This document shows positions 20,094 through 29,181 of a stretch of DNA of 64,000 nucleotides, piece after piece. Each line of letters opens with the position of its first letter. Position 1 is the first letter of the stretch. The stretch is taken from contig JADJOD010000006.1 of assembly GCA_016713985.1 (NCBI GenBank), positions 1 to 64,000 of the forward strand, read 5' to 3'. The DNA is from Lewinellaceae bacterium. GTDB taxonomy: Bacteria; Bacteroidota; Bacteroidia; Chitinophagales; Saprospiraceae. The translations under genes were made by a program, and so were the position numbers. Below the pieces are notes generated by a model that was not told the DNA's origin, did not search any database, and was given only the letters and a program-made list of their open reading frames with translations.

Positions 20094-22055
20094 TCAAGAT
20101 TCCGCCATTTTGTGCGAGAAGCGCAGGATAATGAACTCGGCGGGCCGAACGGCGGCCATGCCGATCTCGATGATCATGCGGCCTTCGAGGATGTCGAGCG
20201 GGGTCATGGTTTTGCCCAGGCCGACGGCGACGTAGAAGGCGTGTTCGGGTTTGATGCCCTGGAGAGCGCCCTGCCGCCACAACGTATTGAGGAAGTTTTC
20301 GATCATGGCCTGCACACGCACCCAGGTATTGGCGTCGTTGGGTTCGAATACAAACTGCTCGGTGGCTTTTTTTACGGATTCTTCCACGAAGTTGAAGAAA
20401 CGGCGGACGCTGATGTAGCGCCACTCGTTGTCGTTGCCGGCGAGGGTGCGGGCGCCCCAGACGAGGGTGCCTTTTCCGGTGAAGGAACGGATGATGTTGA
20501 TCGACTTACCGGCGTTGACGTCCACGTTGTATTCCGCCTGCTGTTCGTGGGAGATTTTTACGGCCGGGCCGATAACGGCGTTCAGGCTGACGTTGGCGGG
20601 GGCTTTCCAGACGCCGCGTTCGCGATCGGTTGCGGCGTAAACGCCAGCGACGGCGCCGGAAGGGGGAAGGAGGTTGAGGGCTTCGGCGGCTTTGGTGGAC
20701 AAGTTCTTTATAAAAACCAAAAGCCGAAAGCAAAGCATCATTCAGATTTTTCGTAGTTTTTGTGCATTTTCTACAAATCGGAACATAGATATCGCCGCAT
20801 TAGCGGCAGCATTTTTATGAGGTAGTGCAACGTTACACTCTATAACCGGTTCCTGTAGCGCTGAATGCGGTGCAAGTCATGTGTCTGGATGCAGTTGTGG
20901 TATCAAAACCATTAAGGTTTCAGCATCGCCCAGATCGGCGTATGGATCAATCAAATCAACCGCAGGGTAAGATTCAGCCAAGAGCCATTATGATGTTTGG
21001 CCAATGTTTGAAACGTGTTTCTATCCCAGAAGAAGATTTGTATTTAGCAATTGATCGCCTTTCAGTTTGAACTTGGCTTGCGCGAAGAAGGCAGCGCAGT
21101 ATCTATATCACGAACAGCAAGAACAATTCTAATTACAAAATCGGTAATTGTATTTAATTTTGATTCTGCGTTGGTATCGGTACTGGCGTCAAATTGACTC
21201 AACAATGCCTTTAACTGAGATTCAAAAGAAATGGTCGCACTGCCGGTAATACCGGATTCAGCCGATGAGGCATTTCCAATCGACGTTTCCGTTATTCCCA
21301 GATCATCAATTATCTTAATGATTTCGCCATCAGTGGTCAAAGTTTTAAGAGATATGGGATTGCCGAGATGATCTTCCAACTTGGATACGTTCTCACTAAA
21401 CAAAGTACGAGGCAGATTTGTGCGTATCCAAGGACCGTAGGCACGCTCCATATTTGAGGTAGTTGATGCCAATATTGTCGCGAAAGTCATACACCCTGGT
21501 TTTGAAATCATGGTATCGTGGACAAGGTCGCACAGAGTGATCCGGTCCATCAAATTCTGACACTGACCAAGTGCCTTTTGTTGAAATCCATAGGGACCAC
21601 CGCTTGTAGAAACAGCATCCGGAGCGAGAATGATCGTTGGCTCGTCTTCAAGTGCCAAATCTTTGAGTACAGATTCAAGTGCTGATGAATTAAGGCTGGA
21701 AATATTAGATGGGTATGGGCCCACAGATATAATATAGCAATTCCCCCCCCCGTTTGCATAAAACAATCTGAGGCTGTCGTACATGAATAATTTGGCTGTT
21801 GCTTCAGCCCTTTCGAATTTATTATTTGTATCTAAAACAACCTTTACATTCTGTGGGGGGGCACCGCCAAAAATCAGCTCATACTCCGCGATAGATTCGA
21901 TACGAACGGGTTTGTTAAAAGCCTCTCCCTTTTCTGATCGCCTTCTCCGTGTACCCGATAAACGCCGGTATCGCCGTTTCCACCGGCGCAATGGAAGGCG
22001 GGAATTTGGGGATTTCCTCGACGTAAACCCCCGGTGTTTTATAGATTCCTGGCAT
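20094..22055 (-). CDS. eCIS contractile sheath protein (Pvc2-4-like), several frame breaks
   Basis: The start MPGIYKTPGVYVEEIPKFPP at 22055 is the standard sheath N-terminus. It continues AIPAFIGYTEKAIRKG, then after one extra base near 21932 EAFNKPVRIESIAEYELIFG, and runs to about 21075. Between 21075 and 20700 the coding sequence jumps among frames: WLLAESYPAVDLIDPYADLG, ALQEPVIECNVALPHKNAAA, then FGFYKELV. From about 20700 the C-terminal sheath core is clean: NLLPPSGAVAGVYAATDRER, GVWKAPANVSLNAVIGPAVK, TLVWGARTL, then PAEFIILRFSHKMAES. The repaired protein is about 650 aa and forms the contractile outer sheath. The N-terminal half and middle are strikingly AT-rich while both ends are GC-rich. 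Only one sheath gene is seen. Confidence 0.88.
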
Positions 22056-22090
22056 AATAATGTTTTTTTAGTGTTGTGGAATATGGTTGT

Positions 22091-23137
22091 TCATTCGATG
22101 ATGTCTGAGAAGAGTTGCCGGTCCGCCGCAATGATGACCCGGGCCGGTGTGGCTTTTTTTCGCCTGATCGTGGTGTCGGGAGGGGGTTTGAAGGGCCCCG
22201 GCTGGCCGAAAAACGTGAGGGGGATGGGTTGTGCGACCGAGGTATCCACCTGGAATTGATTGCTCGGCTGGTCGAAATAACGCCAGAAGGTCGAGCGGTT
22301 TTTAAAGTGTATTTCAAAAACGGGTGGCTTGGTTTTGGGCATTCCGCCGCTCAACACCTGAAAATCGGCGGCGGCGGGCATGGCGTCGATGCGTATCAGG
22401 GCAAAGATGTGGTCCGGCAGTTCCGCCGTAAGTGTTATGCCTCGCAGCGGTGCGCCGGTAAGTCCGGCCGGCGGTGTGATCGGGGGCGCGTCGCCCTGGT
22501 GCGCATATACCGGGCGGGTATCTTTGTTCGCATCGACGAGGTGGCGATCACCTGCGGGTATTCCCGCAGGCGTGTCCCGCATGGCCTGGTAAAGTGCGGC
22601 GCCATCCAGCACCAGTGCTTCCGCCGGGTAGGCGGCCGAGCCGTCGAGGTTGGGGATTTCGCCGGACAGGTACAATTGCGGGTCCGTGGAGCCGCCGAGA
22701 TGCCGGGTTGTGCCCGTGCTGTTGGAAAACACAGGCACCCGTTCCTTAAAGCGGTATAATTCTCCTTCGTGCTGAATTTCGAATATGCGCCGGCCGGGCA
22801 AAGTAAGGGCCGTATATTGCAGAAAATCAGGGTGTTGTATCTCCGTTACAACCTCTACCCGCAAGTCTGCCGGAATCGTAATATCATCCGGCGCCGCCAC
22901 CAGAAAACCGGTTGGCGTGGTGCGAAATTTTAAATCAAGGCCTTTCAGCAGGTTTTCCGTCGATGCGGTGGGTGTAAAAGAAAGGAATTGCCGCACGTCG
23001 TAACCGGAAAGCAGCCGGCGCTCCTGCTCCGCAGCATTCATCGCGGTAAAATCCTGGAAACCGTCATCCAGGTAGTAGTGATGCAGCACCCGCACCTCGA
23101 ACAATCGTTTAAATCCTGTACGTACAATTTCAGCCAT
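22091..23137 (-). CDS. Unknown 348-aa eCIS operon protein
   Basis: An intact frame starting MAEIVRTGFKRLFEVRVLHH, with an 8-base overlap with the stop region of the Pvc16-like gene, so it is probably coupled to it. I see no known motif. Visible are an N-terminal alpha/beta region (YYLDDGFQDF, GYDVRQFLSF), a middle block with TEIQHPDFLQYTALTL and RRIFEIQHEGELYRF, and a Pro-rich C-terminal third ending in ATPARVIIAADRQLFSDI. No signal peptide or membrane segment. Its place between the terminator-type protein and the sheath suggests a structural or assembly role. This is inference from context only. Confidence 0.7.
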   Translation of the reverse strand: MAEIVRTGFKRLFEVRVLHHYYLDDGFQDFTAMNAAEQERRLLSGYDVRQFLSFTPTASTENLLKGLDLKFRTTPTGFLVAAPDDITIPADLRVEVVTEIQHPDFLQYTALTLPGRRIFEIQHEGELYRFKERVPVFSNSTGTTRHLGGSTDPQLYLSGEIPNLDGSAAYPAEALVLDGAALYQAMRDTPAGIPAGDRHLVDANKDTRPVYAHQGDAPPITPPAGLTGAPLRGITLTAELPDHIFALIRIDAMPAAADFQVLSGGMPKTKPPVFEIHFKNRSTFWRYFDQPSNQFQVDTSVAQPIPLTFFGQPGPFKPPPDTTIRRKKATPARVIIAADRQLFSDIIE

Positions 23138-23780
23138 GTCCGTTGCCCCCCTTTTTGTGATAAAATTCGCTGACCACTTCGGTGATAAGCCCGGTTTCCT
23201 GACCAATGGCCTTGTATTTCAGGTCGAGCATTCGCATCATGTACAATACGAAAGGAAATTGTTTGCCGCCGAGGGTGCCCCAGAGGTGGTTGACTTCTTC
23301 TAAGGAGGGAGAATACAGGTCAATGATCAGTTTAAACGACGCTAATTGATCGAGGGTGGTCATCGCCTTCTGAAGCATCAGCGAACCCGGCAGGACCGAA
23401 TCCTGGGTGAATACGTTTTTATACTGAAAAAACCGGATGGCCCGCGAGAGGTATAAGGTCGCGTTGTCGTAATCGGAGTGGGTGGCGCTGAGCAGCAGCA
23501 GGAAGTTTAAAAAAACCGGGGGATTCTCGTATGACGCCTTGAGGGTCATGTCGTTGCGCACGTAATGGGGCTGGTTTTTCAGCGCTTTTTCTTCCTTGAT
23601 GTTGACGATGGTAATTGCCAGTTTTTCGGCCTCTATGGTGCCGTTCCCGTTACTGCCTTTCAGCCCTTCCGCCATATTACCCGTAACCACCCGCTGTGGG
23701 CTGGTATAACCGGCAGGATCATACACTTTCAGGTGTTCCTCCAGTTCGTTTTGCAGGATAAAGAGCGCGTGGGTGATCAT
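23130..23780 (-). CDS. Pvc16-family (DUF4255) protein, sheath/tube terminator
   Basis: A 216-aa protein starting MITHALFILQNELEEHLKVY. Key stretches are AITIVNIKEEKALKNQPHYV, PPVFLNFLLLLSATHSDYDN, ATLYLSRAIRFFQYKNVFT and EEVNHLWGTLGGKQFPFVLY. These are typical of DUF4255/Pvc16, the cap protein that ends tube and sheath growth. It is the first gene of the minus-strand eCIS operon. A longer frame from 23849 is possible but its extra 23 residues look non-coding. Confidence 0.9.
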   Translation of the reverse strand: MITHALFILQNELEEHLKVYDPAGYTSPQRVVTGNMAEGLKGSNGNGTIEAEKLAITIVNIKEEKALKNQPHYVRNDMTLKASYENPPVFLNFLLLLSATHSDYDNATLYLSRAIRFFQYKNVFTQDSVLPGSLMLQKAMTTLDQLASFKLIIDLYSPSLEEVNHLWGTLGGKQFPFVLYMMRMLDLKYKAIGQETGLITEVVSEFYHKKGGNGHG

Positions 23781-23968
23781 TGGGTCGGGAACTTCTTGAT
23801 GGAAACGGATGCAAGTTAGATTTACACCATATCCGGTATTTCCCTGCAAAACACCATGTTCGTAATATCCATGTTTTCAGGAGGTATGCCGCGTGTTTCT
23901 TCGATTAAAAAATGGAAAAAACTGCCTGACACGGGCAAGAATATGTACGAAGTACAGTTTTGTGGAAT

Positions 23969-23976
23969 TAACTTTG
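23969..23976 (+). promoter_or_regulatory. Candidate -7 box TAACTTTG before the accessory module
   Basis: The sequence matches the Bacteroidota -7 consensus TAnnTTTG and lies 94 bases before the start of the membrane-protein gene in the divergent intergenic region. No clear -33 element is visible. Confidence 0.4.
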
Positions 23977-24069
23977 TCCGGCGTCGACACGCTTGTCTCC
24001 GGCTCCACCGCCCCCGGCCATTTTCAAACGTTATACTTTCACACCAGATCCCTGTTCAATCAATTCCTT

Positions 24070-25128
24070 ATGCTTGCAATTCTTTCCACCGTTATCGGCA
24101 TCGTTTTCGTCATGCTTCTGTTCAGCCTGCTCGCCTCTTCCGTCATGGAATTAGTGGCAGGGTTCCTTTCCCTGCGCGGCCAGCAACTGGTCAAAGCCAT
24201 CAACGGTATGGTCGGCCAGGACACCTGCGCGGAATTTATCAAACACCCGTTTTTTCAGCAATTAGCGGTGGGTTCGCGCGAGCGCACCCGCTTGGGTGGC
24301 AAAAAAAGAGCGCTGCCGTCGTACATCAGCGCCGGCACGTTCAGCTCCGTGCTGCTCGATATCATGGAGATTGATTCAAAAACCGATGTGGAAGCAAAAA
24401 TCAATGCCCTGCCGGAAGGAGCGTCTAAAAAATTAGCCCAGTTTTTGTACAAACAGTCGAACGGCCAGATCCTTGATCTGAAGATGAAAGTGGAGCATTG
24501 GTACGGGGAGGTCATGGACCGCGCCTCAGGCGCCTACAAACGCAGCGCGCAGCGCTGGCTGATCAGCATTGGCCTGGTTTTGGCCATTATGTTCAACGCC
24601 GATGTGATTACCATTTACCACAACCTCAGCGTCAACGCCACCCTCAACAACATGGTGGCCGATGCCGCCACTACTTTTGTCAACACACAACCGGCGCCCA
24701 CCGCGCCCAACCTCGACAACCCGGACATGGCGGCGGCACAACAGAAAATCGGGCAACTCGTCAACCAGAACATCGGAGCGCTTGCTTCCCCCCTCGGCCT
24801 CGGCTGGGATTCCGTCGACTGGTCGCAGGTGAACGGCAAATGGTGGCTTTATAAAGTAATCGGATGGCTGACAACCGCCCTCGGCATCTCGCTGGGCGCC
24901 TCTTTCTGGTTTGAAGCGCTGAAAAAATTAGTCAGTATTCGCGCTTCGGGCCCGCCCCAGTCCACACCGGCAGCCACCACCACCACAATCACACAAACGA
25001 CGCCGGCGCCAACCCAAACCACCCTGAGCGCCAGCAGCGCCCTGACACAACCCGAACCCGACAGCGCGTTTGAAAGTGTCAAACGAAAACCGCGGGCACC
25101 CAAAAAACCGGCAGGCAGCAAAAAATAA
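24070..25128 (+). CDS. Membrane protein of unknown function next to the eCIS
   Basis: A 352-aa protein. I start at MLAILSTVIGIVFVMLLFSL (24070) because the longer frame from 23893 adds residues without protein character and covers the -7 box. There are three hydrophobic segments: residues 1-30 (likely uncleaved anchor), about 163-185 (WLISIGLVLAIMFNADVITI) and about 262-285 (VIGWLTTALGISLGASFWFE). A Thr/Pro-rich then basic tail (TTTTITQTTPAPTQTT ... KRKPRAPKKP) follows. The loop between segments 2 and 3 contains NLDNPDMAAAQQKIG. It is the first gene of the plus-strand group that diverges from the eCIS, so an envelope role linked to the particle (release or host-cell protection) is possible but unproven. 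Confidence 0.7.
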   Translation: MLAILSTVIGIVFVMLLFSLLASSVMELVAGFLSLRGQQLVKAINGMVGQDTCAEFIKHPFFQQLAVGSRERTRLGGKKRALPSYISAGTFSSVLLDIMEIDSKTDVEAKINALPEGASKKLAQFLYKQSNGQILDLKMKVEHWYGEVMDRASGAYKRSAQRWLISIGLVLAIMFNADVITIYHNLSVNATLNNMVADAATTFVNTQPAPTAPNLDNPDMAAAQQKIGQLVNQNIGALASPLGLGWDSVDWSQVNGKWWLYKVIGWLTTALGISLGASFWFEALKKLVSIRASGPPQSTPAATTTTITQTTPAPTQTTLSASSALTQPEPDSAFESVKRKPRAPKKPAGSKK

Positions 25129-25138
25129 CGTGTTTGTG

Positions 25139-25196
25139 AGACGTTGAAGGGGCCGGGAGATTCCGATACAAGTTAATCTTAAGCCCCTTCAATGTT
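25139..25196 (+). terminator. Weak hairpin after the membrane-protein gene
   Basis: Arms TTGAAGGGG and CCCCTTCAA are separated by about 32 bases, starting 15 bases after the stop. No T-run follows, so terminator activity is doubtful. Confidence 0.3.
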
Positions 25197-25250
25197 TCAC
25201 TGGTATGAACCCTGCCTGCTTTTTAAGTAAGCGGACAAAATTTATGACAC

Positions 25251-25302
25251 TAATTTTCTTCGGAACATTGTTAGAATGAATCATCCGGACGGAAAAGATT
25301 TC
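25251..25302. repeat. Dispersed GACGGAAA palindromic repeat, copy 1
   Basis: A roughly 50-bp element ending in GGACGGAAAAGATTTCCGTCC. It matches the reverse complement of 59811-59870 over its whole length, including AATTTTCTTCGGAACATT. It lies in the gap before the 129-aa gene. Confidence 0.7.
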
Positions 25303-25340
25303 CGTCCTACTACTTACCGACATCTAAAAAAACCAACATC

Positions 25341-25730
25341 ATGGCTGCCATCAACTGGAAACTCATCCTGCTCCTGTCCTCCGTCTTTTTCGCCGGAATT
25401 TTTATCCGTGGAGAAATTGCCCGGCGGCAGGAACTGAAACAGGAACTGAAAGAGATCAAAGACAACCAGGCCCGGATCATGGCGCAGGTCGACTCCATCA
25501 ATGTCGCCTATGCGGCCCGGAGGCTCGAACTGACGCAACGAACCGACACACTGTACCGCCAGATTGACGAAATTCTCCGGCTCAAAAGCCTCAATGCAGC
25601 GAAAATCAGGCAATTGCAGGACAATATCGCGGCGCAACGGCAACAACTTTATCTCGACATCCACGACCTGAAAGAAACCATCAGCCAACACCCGGTGGGC
25701 ATCAAAAAAACATCCAGTAAACCTTCCTAA
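25341..25730 (+). CDS. Small membrane-anchored coiled-coil protein
   Basis: A 129-aa protein with an N-terminal hydrophobic segment (about residues 6-23, WKLILLLSSVFFAGIFI) followed by a long charged helix with heptad character (RRQELKQELKEIKDNQARI ... LRLKSLNAAKIRQLQDNIAA). It ends in a basic Ser/Lys tail. No enzyme motif. The layout (one membrane helix plus a periplasmic coiled coil) resembles phage spanin or Rz-like and eCIS-neighbour envelope proteins, but no homology can be claimed. It is followed 12 bases later by the next small envelope gene. Confidence 0.65.
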   Translation: MAAINWKLILLLSSVFFAGIFIRGEIARRQELKQELKEIKDNQARIMAQVDSINVAYAARRLELTQRTDTLYRQIDEILRLKSLNAAKIRQLQDNIAAQRQQLYLDIHDLKETISQHPVGIKKTSSKPS

Positions 25731-25742
25731 AAACCCTTTGTG

Positions 25743-26287
25743 ATGAAATATACTTTTTATCTCTTTTTATAGTCGCCTTGGCCGCCCACCTGGCCGCTCA
25801 GGATGAAAACATCGACACCTTTCAGTACCGCCAAAACGGAACCGACATCATTTTTGAAGCGGTAATGGTGAAGTCCAACGCGGAACTTCGCCAGATCGAA
25901 CTGTTCGATGCCATGTTTCCCATCAGTATCGTGCCGAGGCCGGTTTTGCAAAAAATCACCCGGATCGGCACCCGGCAAAGTATACTCGCCGACTCGCTGA
26001 CCGGGATCGTCGATCAATTGCAGTTCCGCGACAAACTGAACGAACTCGAAATTGAAAAAAAAGACAAAATCATCGAATACCAAAAACAGTTTATTGCGTT
26101 CAGCGACAGCACCAATCAATTGCTCAACAAGTCCATCGGCGCGCTGAATACCCAGTTGACGGAGTGCCGCCAGGTGGCGAGTGATGCCAACAAGGGCCAA
26201 ACAGGCAAAAAACTGTGGGGGATACTGGTCGGCGGCGGCATCGGTTTTGGACTGGGGGCCGTACTGGGTATTCTGGTGGCCAAATAA
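25743..26287 (+). CDS. Secreted coiled-coil protein with C-terminal glycine-rich membrane helix; signal peptide frameshifted
   Basis: The clear frame starts only at a TTG (25778), but ATG 25743 opens MKYTFYLF in another frame. Adding one T to the run TTTTT at 25764-25768 gives MKYTFYLFFIVALAAHLAAQ, a standard signal peptide, joined to DENIDTFQYRQNGTDIIFEA. The mature part has a central coiled coil (LQFRDKLNELEIEKKDKIIE) and a C-terminal Gly-zipper-like helix (KLWGILVGGGIGFGLGAVLG) that could insert in a membrane. About 181 aa once repaired. Function unknown. Together with the preceding coiled-coil gene and the following murein-type gene it forms a compact plus-strand group. Confidence 0.7.
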
Positions 26288-26335
26288 TACAACTATTTCT
26301 CCCCCGTTTTTTCTGACTTTATCAACTCAAATCCG

Positions 26336-27313
26336 ATGTTCACTTCACTCCAGCAACTCATTGACCAGAAAAAAGTGATCACTACCGACGAGATCAACCT
26401 GGCGGAAAATAAAAAAGCGGCGCGCGAACTGCAAACCCGACTCTGCGACCTCGGTATTCTTGATCCCATTTTTGGCGGAGACAAAGACACCGCCTTCGGC
26501 CCGGTATCAAAAGCCGACGGCGTGGTCGGCCCCATGACGCGAAATGCCCTGTTCGAATTTTGCCGCCTCGCCGGCCTGAGCTATACCGACCGCCTGCTGG
26601 ACCTCGGCCTGTTAAAAGCGCTGGTCAAAGCCGTGCCGGACCAATTCCTGCCCGTTCAATTCGACAACCAGCCGAAGGATAGCGCGCGCACCCGTTTTGC
26701 CCGGCGTATCCTCCGCTGCATGCGCGCCAAAGGATACTGGATCGCCCGCAGCCCCCACACCTATAATATAGTGTACCTCGAAGGCGTGGACAGCAGCGGA
26801 CGGGTGAACAAAGATGTGTTCGACGAATGGAACGACCGCCGCATCGTCATACGTATCACGCCGGGCGGCAAACCCGAAATGATCATCAACGACCAGGCTA
26901 CCACCGAACCGGGCAAATTTTACACCGTCAACCCGCTGCATTCAAAAGGCGCGGCGCGTATCGCCTTCGGCCAGTACAAAGCCTGGGCCGACGGCCTGCA
27001 CCAGGGCGAACAACCGGCGCTCGTACAACGCGGCGACGTACGGGTACACCGCGACCTCGATAAAAGCGGCACCCGCAACAAAGTGGATCCCATCGACATC
27101 GGCGACTGGTTCGGTATCAACCAGCACACCACCGACCCGCAAAAAACACCCGAACTGGTGGGAAAATACAGCGCCGGCTGCTTAGTCGGGCGCAGGTATA
27201 CGTACCACACCAAATTTTTAAAAACCGTCCGGAAAGACTACCGGTACCAGGCGAACAAAGGTTATCTGTTCATCAGCGCCGTGATAGCGGGTGATGATAT
27301 TTTGTTGAAATAA
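26336..27313 (+). CDS. Putative peptidoglycan-active protein with GIN-x-H ... S-A-G-C signature
   Basis: A 325-aa protein without signal peptide. The N-terminal part (residues about 25-85, ARELQTRLCDLGILDPIFGG ... GVVGPMTRNALFEF) resembles a PG-binding-1 domain. The C-terminal third has DWFGINQHT (His264) followed after about 14 residues by VGKYSAGCLVG (Cys282), then KGYLFISAVI. A His followed by S-x-G-C is the catalytic layout of YkuD-type L,D-transpeptidases and of phage lysin-like relatives with GINxH and SAGC motifs. This assignment rests on the motif alone. Being leaderless and next to the eCIS, it could be an injected murein-active effector or a protein for particle release. The next gene shares the signature. 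Confidence 0.6.
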   Translation: MFTSLQQLIDQKKVITTDEINLAENKKAARELQTRLCDLGILDPIFGGDKDTAFGPVSKADGVVGPMTRNALFEFCRLAGLSYTDRLLDLGLLKALVKAVPDQFLPVQFDNQPKDSARTRFARRILRCMRAKGYWIARSPHTYNIVYLEGVDSSGRVNKDVFDEWNDRRIVIRITPGGKPEMIINDQATTEPGKFYTVNPLHSKGAARIAFGQYKAWADGLHQGEQPALVQRGDVRVHRDLDKSGTRNKVDPIDIGDWFGINQHTTDPQKTPELVGKYSAGCLVGRRYTYHTKFLKTVRKDYRYQANKGYLFISAVIAGDDILLK

Positions 27314-27344
27314 ACGACTAATGTGATAAATCAAACGAAAACAT

Positions 27345-29111
27345 ATGGCATCCACTATTCAGTTTAACGGTTTTTCCGCCGAATTCAACCCTGCTGTCGC
27401 CAACAAAACAAAAGTGCAGATCCGAAAACCCGATTCCGGCCAGTCGCTGGCGGAACTGGTTGCAGAAGAGTGCCGGGACTGGCTCATTGGCGACAACAAT
27501 GCCAATATCACCCTCAATGCGGTTATCCGTATGGCGCATTTTGTGGCCAAAAACCTCGGCCTGGATTACCAAACGCCGACCGATCTGCGCGGAACCGCCG
27601 AAGATTTTCACAAAATCCTCCCCGATCATATTATTGCGGGCATCGGCATGTTGCAGGCAAACGCCAATACCAGCATCGCCGGCAAACCGGGCAAAGGTTT
27701 TATCAAAGGTATCATGGGCGTGCCGGAAGACTCCTCTGATTTCCACCTGAAATTTATGGAAGAGAGCGCCAATACCGACCTGATGGACGAAATCGGCACA
27801 CTCGTGATGCCCAAACTCGGCCAACCCGAATCCGAATTTTACCAGTATTTCCGGCGCCTTACCCGCCTGCGCAACGGTTTGTGGAGCGACGAACCCGGCA
27901 TCACCAATATTTCCGGCATCCGGAGAACCAAAAACAGCAAAATCACCTGGAACGACGTGCTGGTGGTCAGCTGGAAAGACGCCGACGGCGCCCTGCATTG
28001 CAAGGCATATACCGCCACCACGGAACCGGGCAATAAAGCCGGCGACCCGACCGTGCCGCCGCAAACCTACATCGTGCGGGCCGGATACCACCACGGACAA
28101 CAACCCGGCGGCCGCTGCTTCCGGGTGATGGCCCGCGACGAGGATAACCTGAACCTGAAGTATACCCGTGAGGACGGGCGGGGCATCAATTTTCATTCAG
28201 GAGGCTCCTCCTGCGCACCCCAAAACCTGGTAAAACATGCGCTGCCGGGTGGAACGGCAGCCGCTCAGAAAGATTTTGCAAAAAATATCGCCTTAGTCGA
28301 GATATATAAAATCCTCACCCGTTGGGGATTAGACAAAACAATCAGTTCCTGGCAAATATTAAATAAAACGAACGAGGCGTTGAAAGACTGGACCGAAGCC
28401 AGGCTCGCCGGAGTGGTCAAGGCGGACGACCGGGAAATACGCGTCCGGCAGGTGACCGGCGGCGTTTCCAACGAAAAAGTCATTCAGGTGGCTGAAGCCA
28501 TCAAGTGGACCGTAAATAAATGGATCAATATCGAAAAAGACCCGGACGCGCTGCTGCGTATCCTGAAAAACGCCGATCCGGGCTTCGCAGCGCCTGCCGA
28601 CTGGAATACCCTGAATTCCGGCGCCGTAACCAACCTGGTCAAACCGGCACATATCCGCGCAATCGTTGAAAAACAGTGCAAACACTTCACAACTTTGAAT
28701 GAAATCGACGGCAAACCCGGAAAATCATACCTGATCATCCTCGCCGGGCGCCATCCTGAAGTTTTGAAGAATAAAGAAAATGCCCAAAAAGACCTCGCCC
28801 GATTGCAGGAGTTGTTCAAAACGGAAGGAATCACCCCCGCTGAAACAGAGTACGTAAAAAAAATATGCTTCAACTCCATGGAAGAACGCCGGATTCTCGC
28901 CCTTGGCAACGTCGAAAGCCGCCAGGATGACAAGGCGTTCGATATCGAAGAGGACGTAAAAACCTGGTCCACAGCCTGCCAGGTCGTATTCGGCCCCGAA
29001 CAGTTTTACGAATTCTGGTATTATGTGGTCGGGAAGGCGCTTCAAACCGGCCAGCGCCAGTGGTATTACACCATTTTTGACTTTAATACGTTGGAAGTAC
29101 AGAAGGTGTAA
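27345..29111 (+). CDS. Large relative of the preceding protein, with GIN-x-H ... S-T-A-C signature
   Basis: A 588-aa protein without signal peptide. Residues about 200-285 hold TWNDVLVVSWKDADGALHCK, then VRAGYHHGQQPGGRCFRVMA and GRGINFHSGG (His284). Near the end comes VKTWSTACQVVFG (Cys545) followed by FYEFWYYVVGKALQTG and a YYTIFDF ending. The His and Cys motifs match those of the upstream 325-aa protein, but here about 260 residues separate them; that stretch includes helical sequence with KILTRWGLDKTISSW and VIQVAEAIKWTVNKW. I infer a shared catalytic fold with a large insertion. The N-terminus (MASTIQFNGFSAEFN) is unrecognised. It starts 31 bases after its neighbour, so it is probably co-transcribed. 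Confidence 0.55.
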   Translation: MASTIQFNGFSAEFNPAVANKTKVQIRKPDSGQSLAELVAEECRDWLIGDNNANITLNAVIRMAHFVAKNLGLDYQTPTDLRGTAEDFHKILPDHIIAGIGMLQANANTSIAGKPGKGFIKGIMGVPEDSSDFHLKFMEESANTDLMDEIGTLVMPKLGQPESEFYQYFRRLTRLRNGLWSDEPGITNISGIRRTKNSKITWNDVLVVSWKDADGALHCKAYTATTEPGNKAGDPTVPPQTYIVRAGYHHGQQPGGRCFRVMARDEDNLNLKYTREDGRGINFHSGGSSCAPQNLVKHALPGGTAAAQKDFAKNIALVEIYKILTRWGLDKTISSWQILNKTNEALKDWTEARLAGVVKADDREIRVRQVTGGVSNEKVIQVAEAIKWTVNKWINIEKDPDALLRILKNADPGFAAPADWNTLNSGAVTNLVKPAHIRAIVEKQCKHFTTLNEIDGKPGKSYLIILAGRHPEVLKNKENAQKDLARLQELFKTEGITPAETEYVKKICFNSMEERRILALGNVESRQDDKAFDIEEDVKTWSTACQVVFGPEQFYEFWYYVVGKALQTGQRQWYYTIFDFNTLEVQKV

Positions 29112-29181
29112 CGGCGGTGAATCCGGGTGGTGGTTCACAAGTCAGTAAAAATTGTAGTTATTCAAGCAGCCAGCAATCTTT

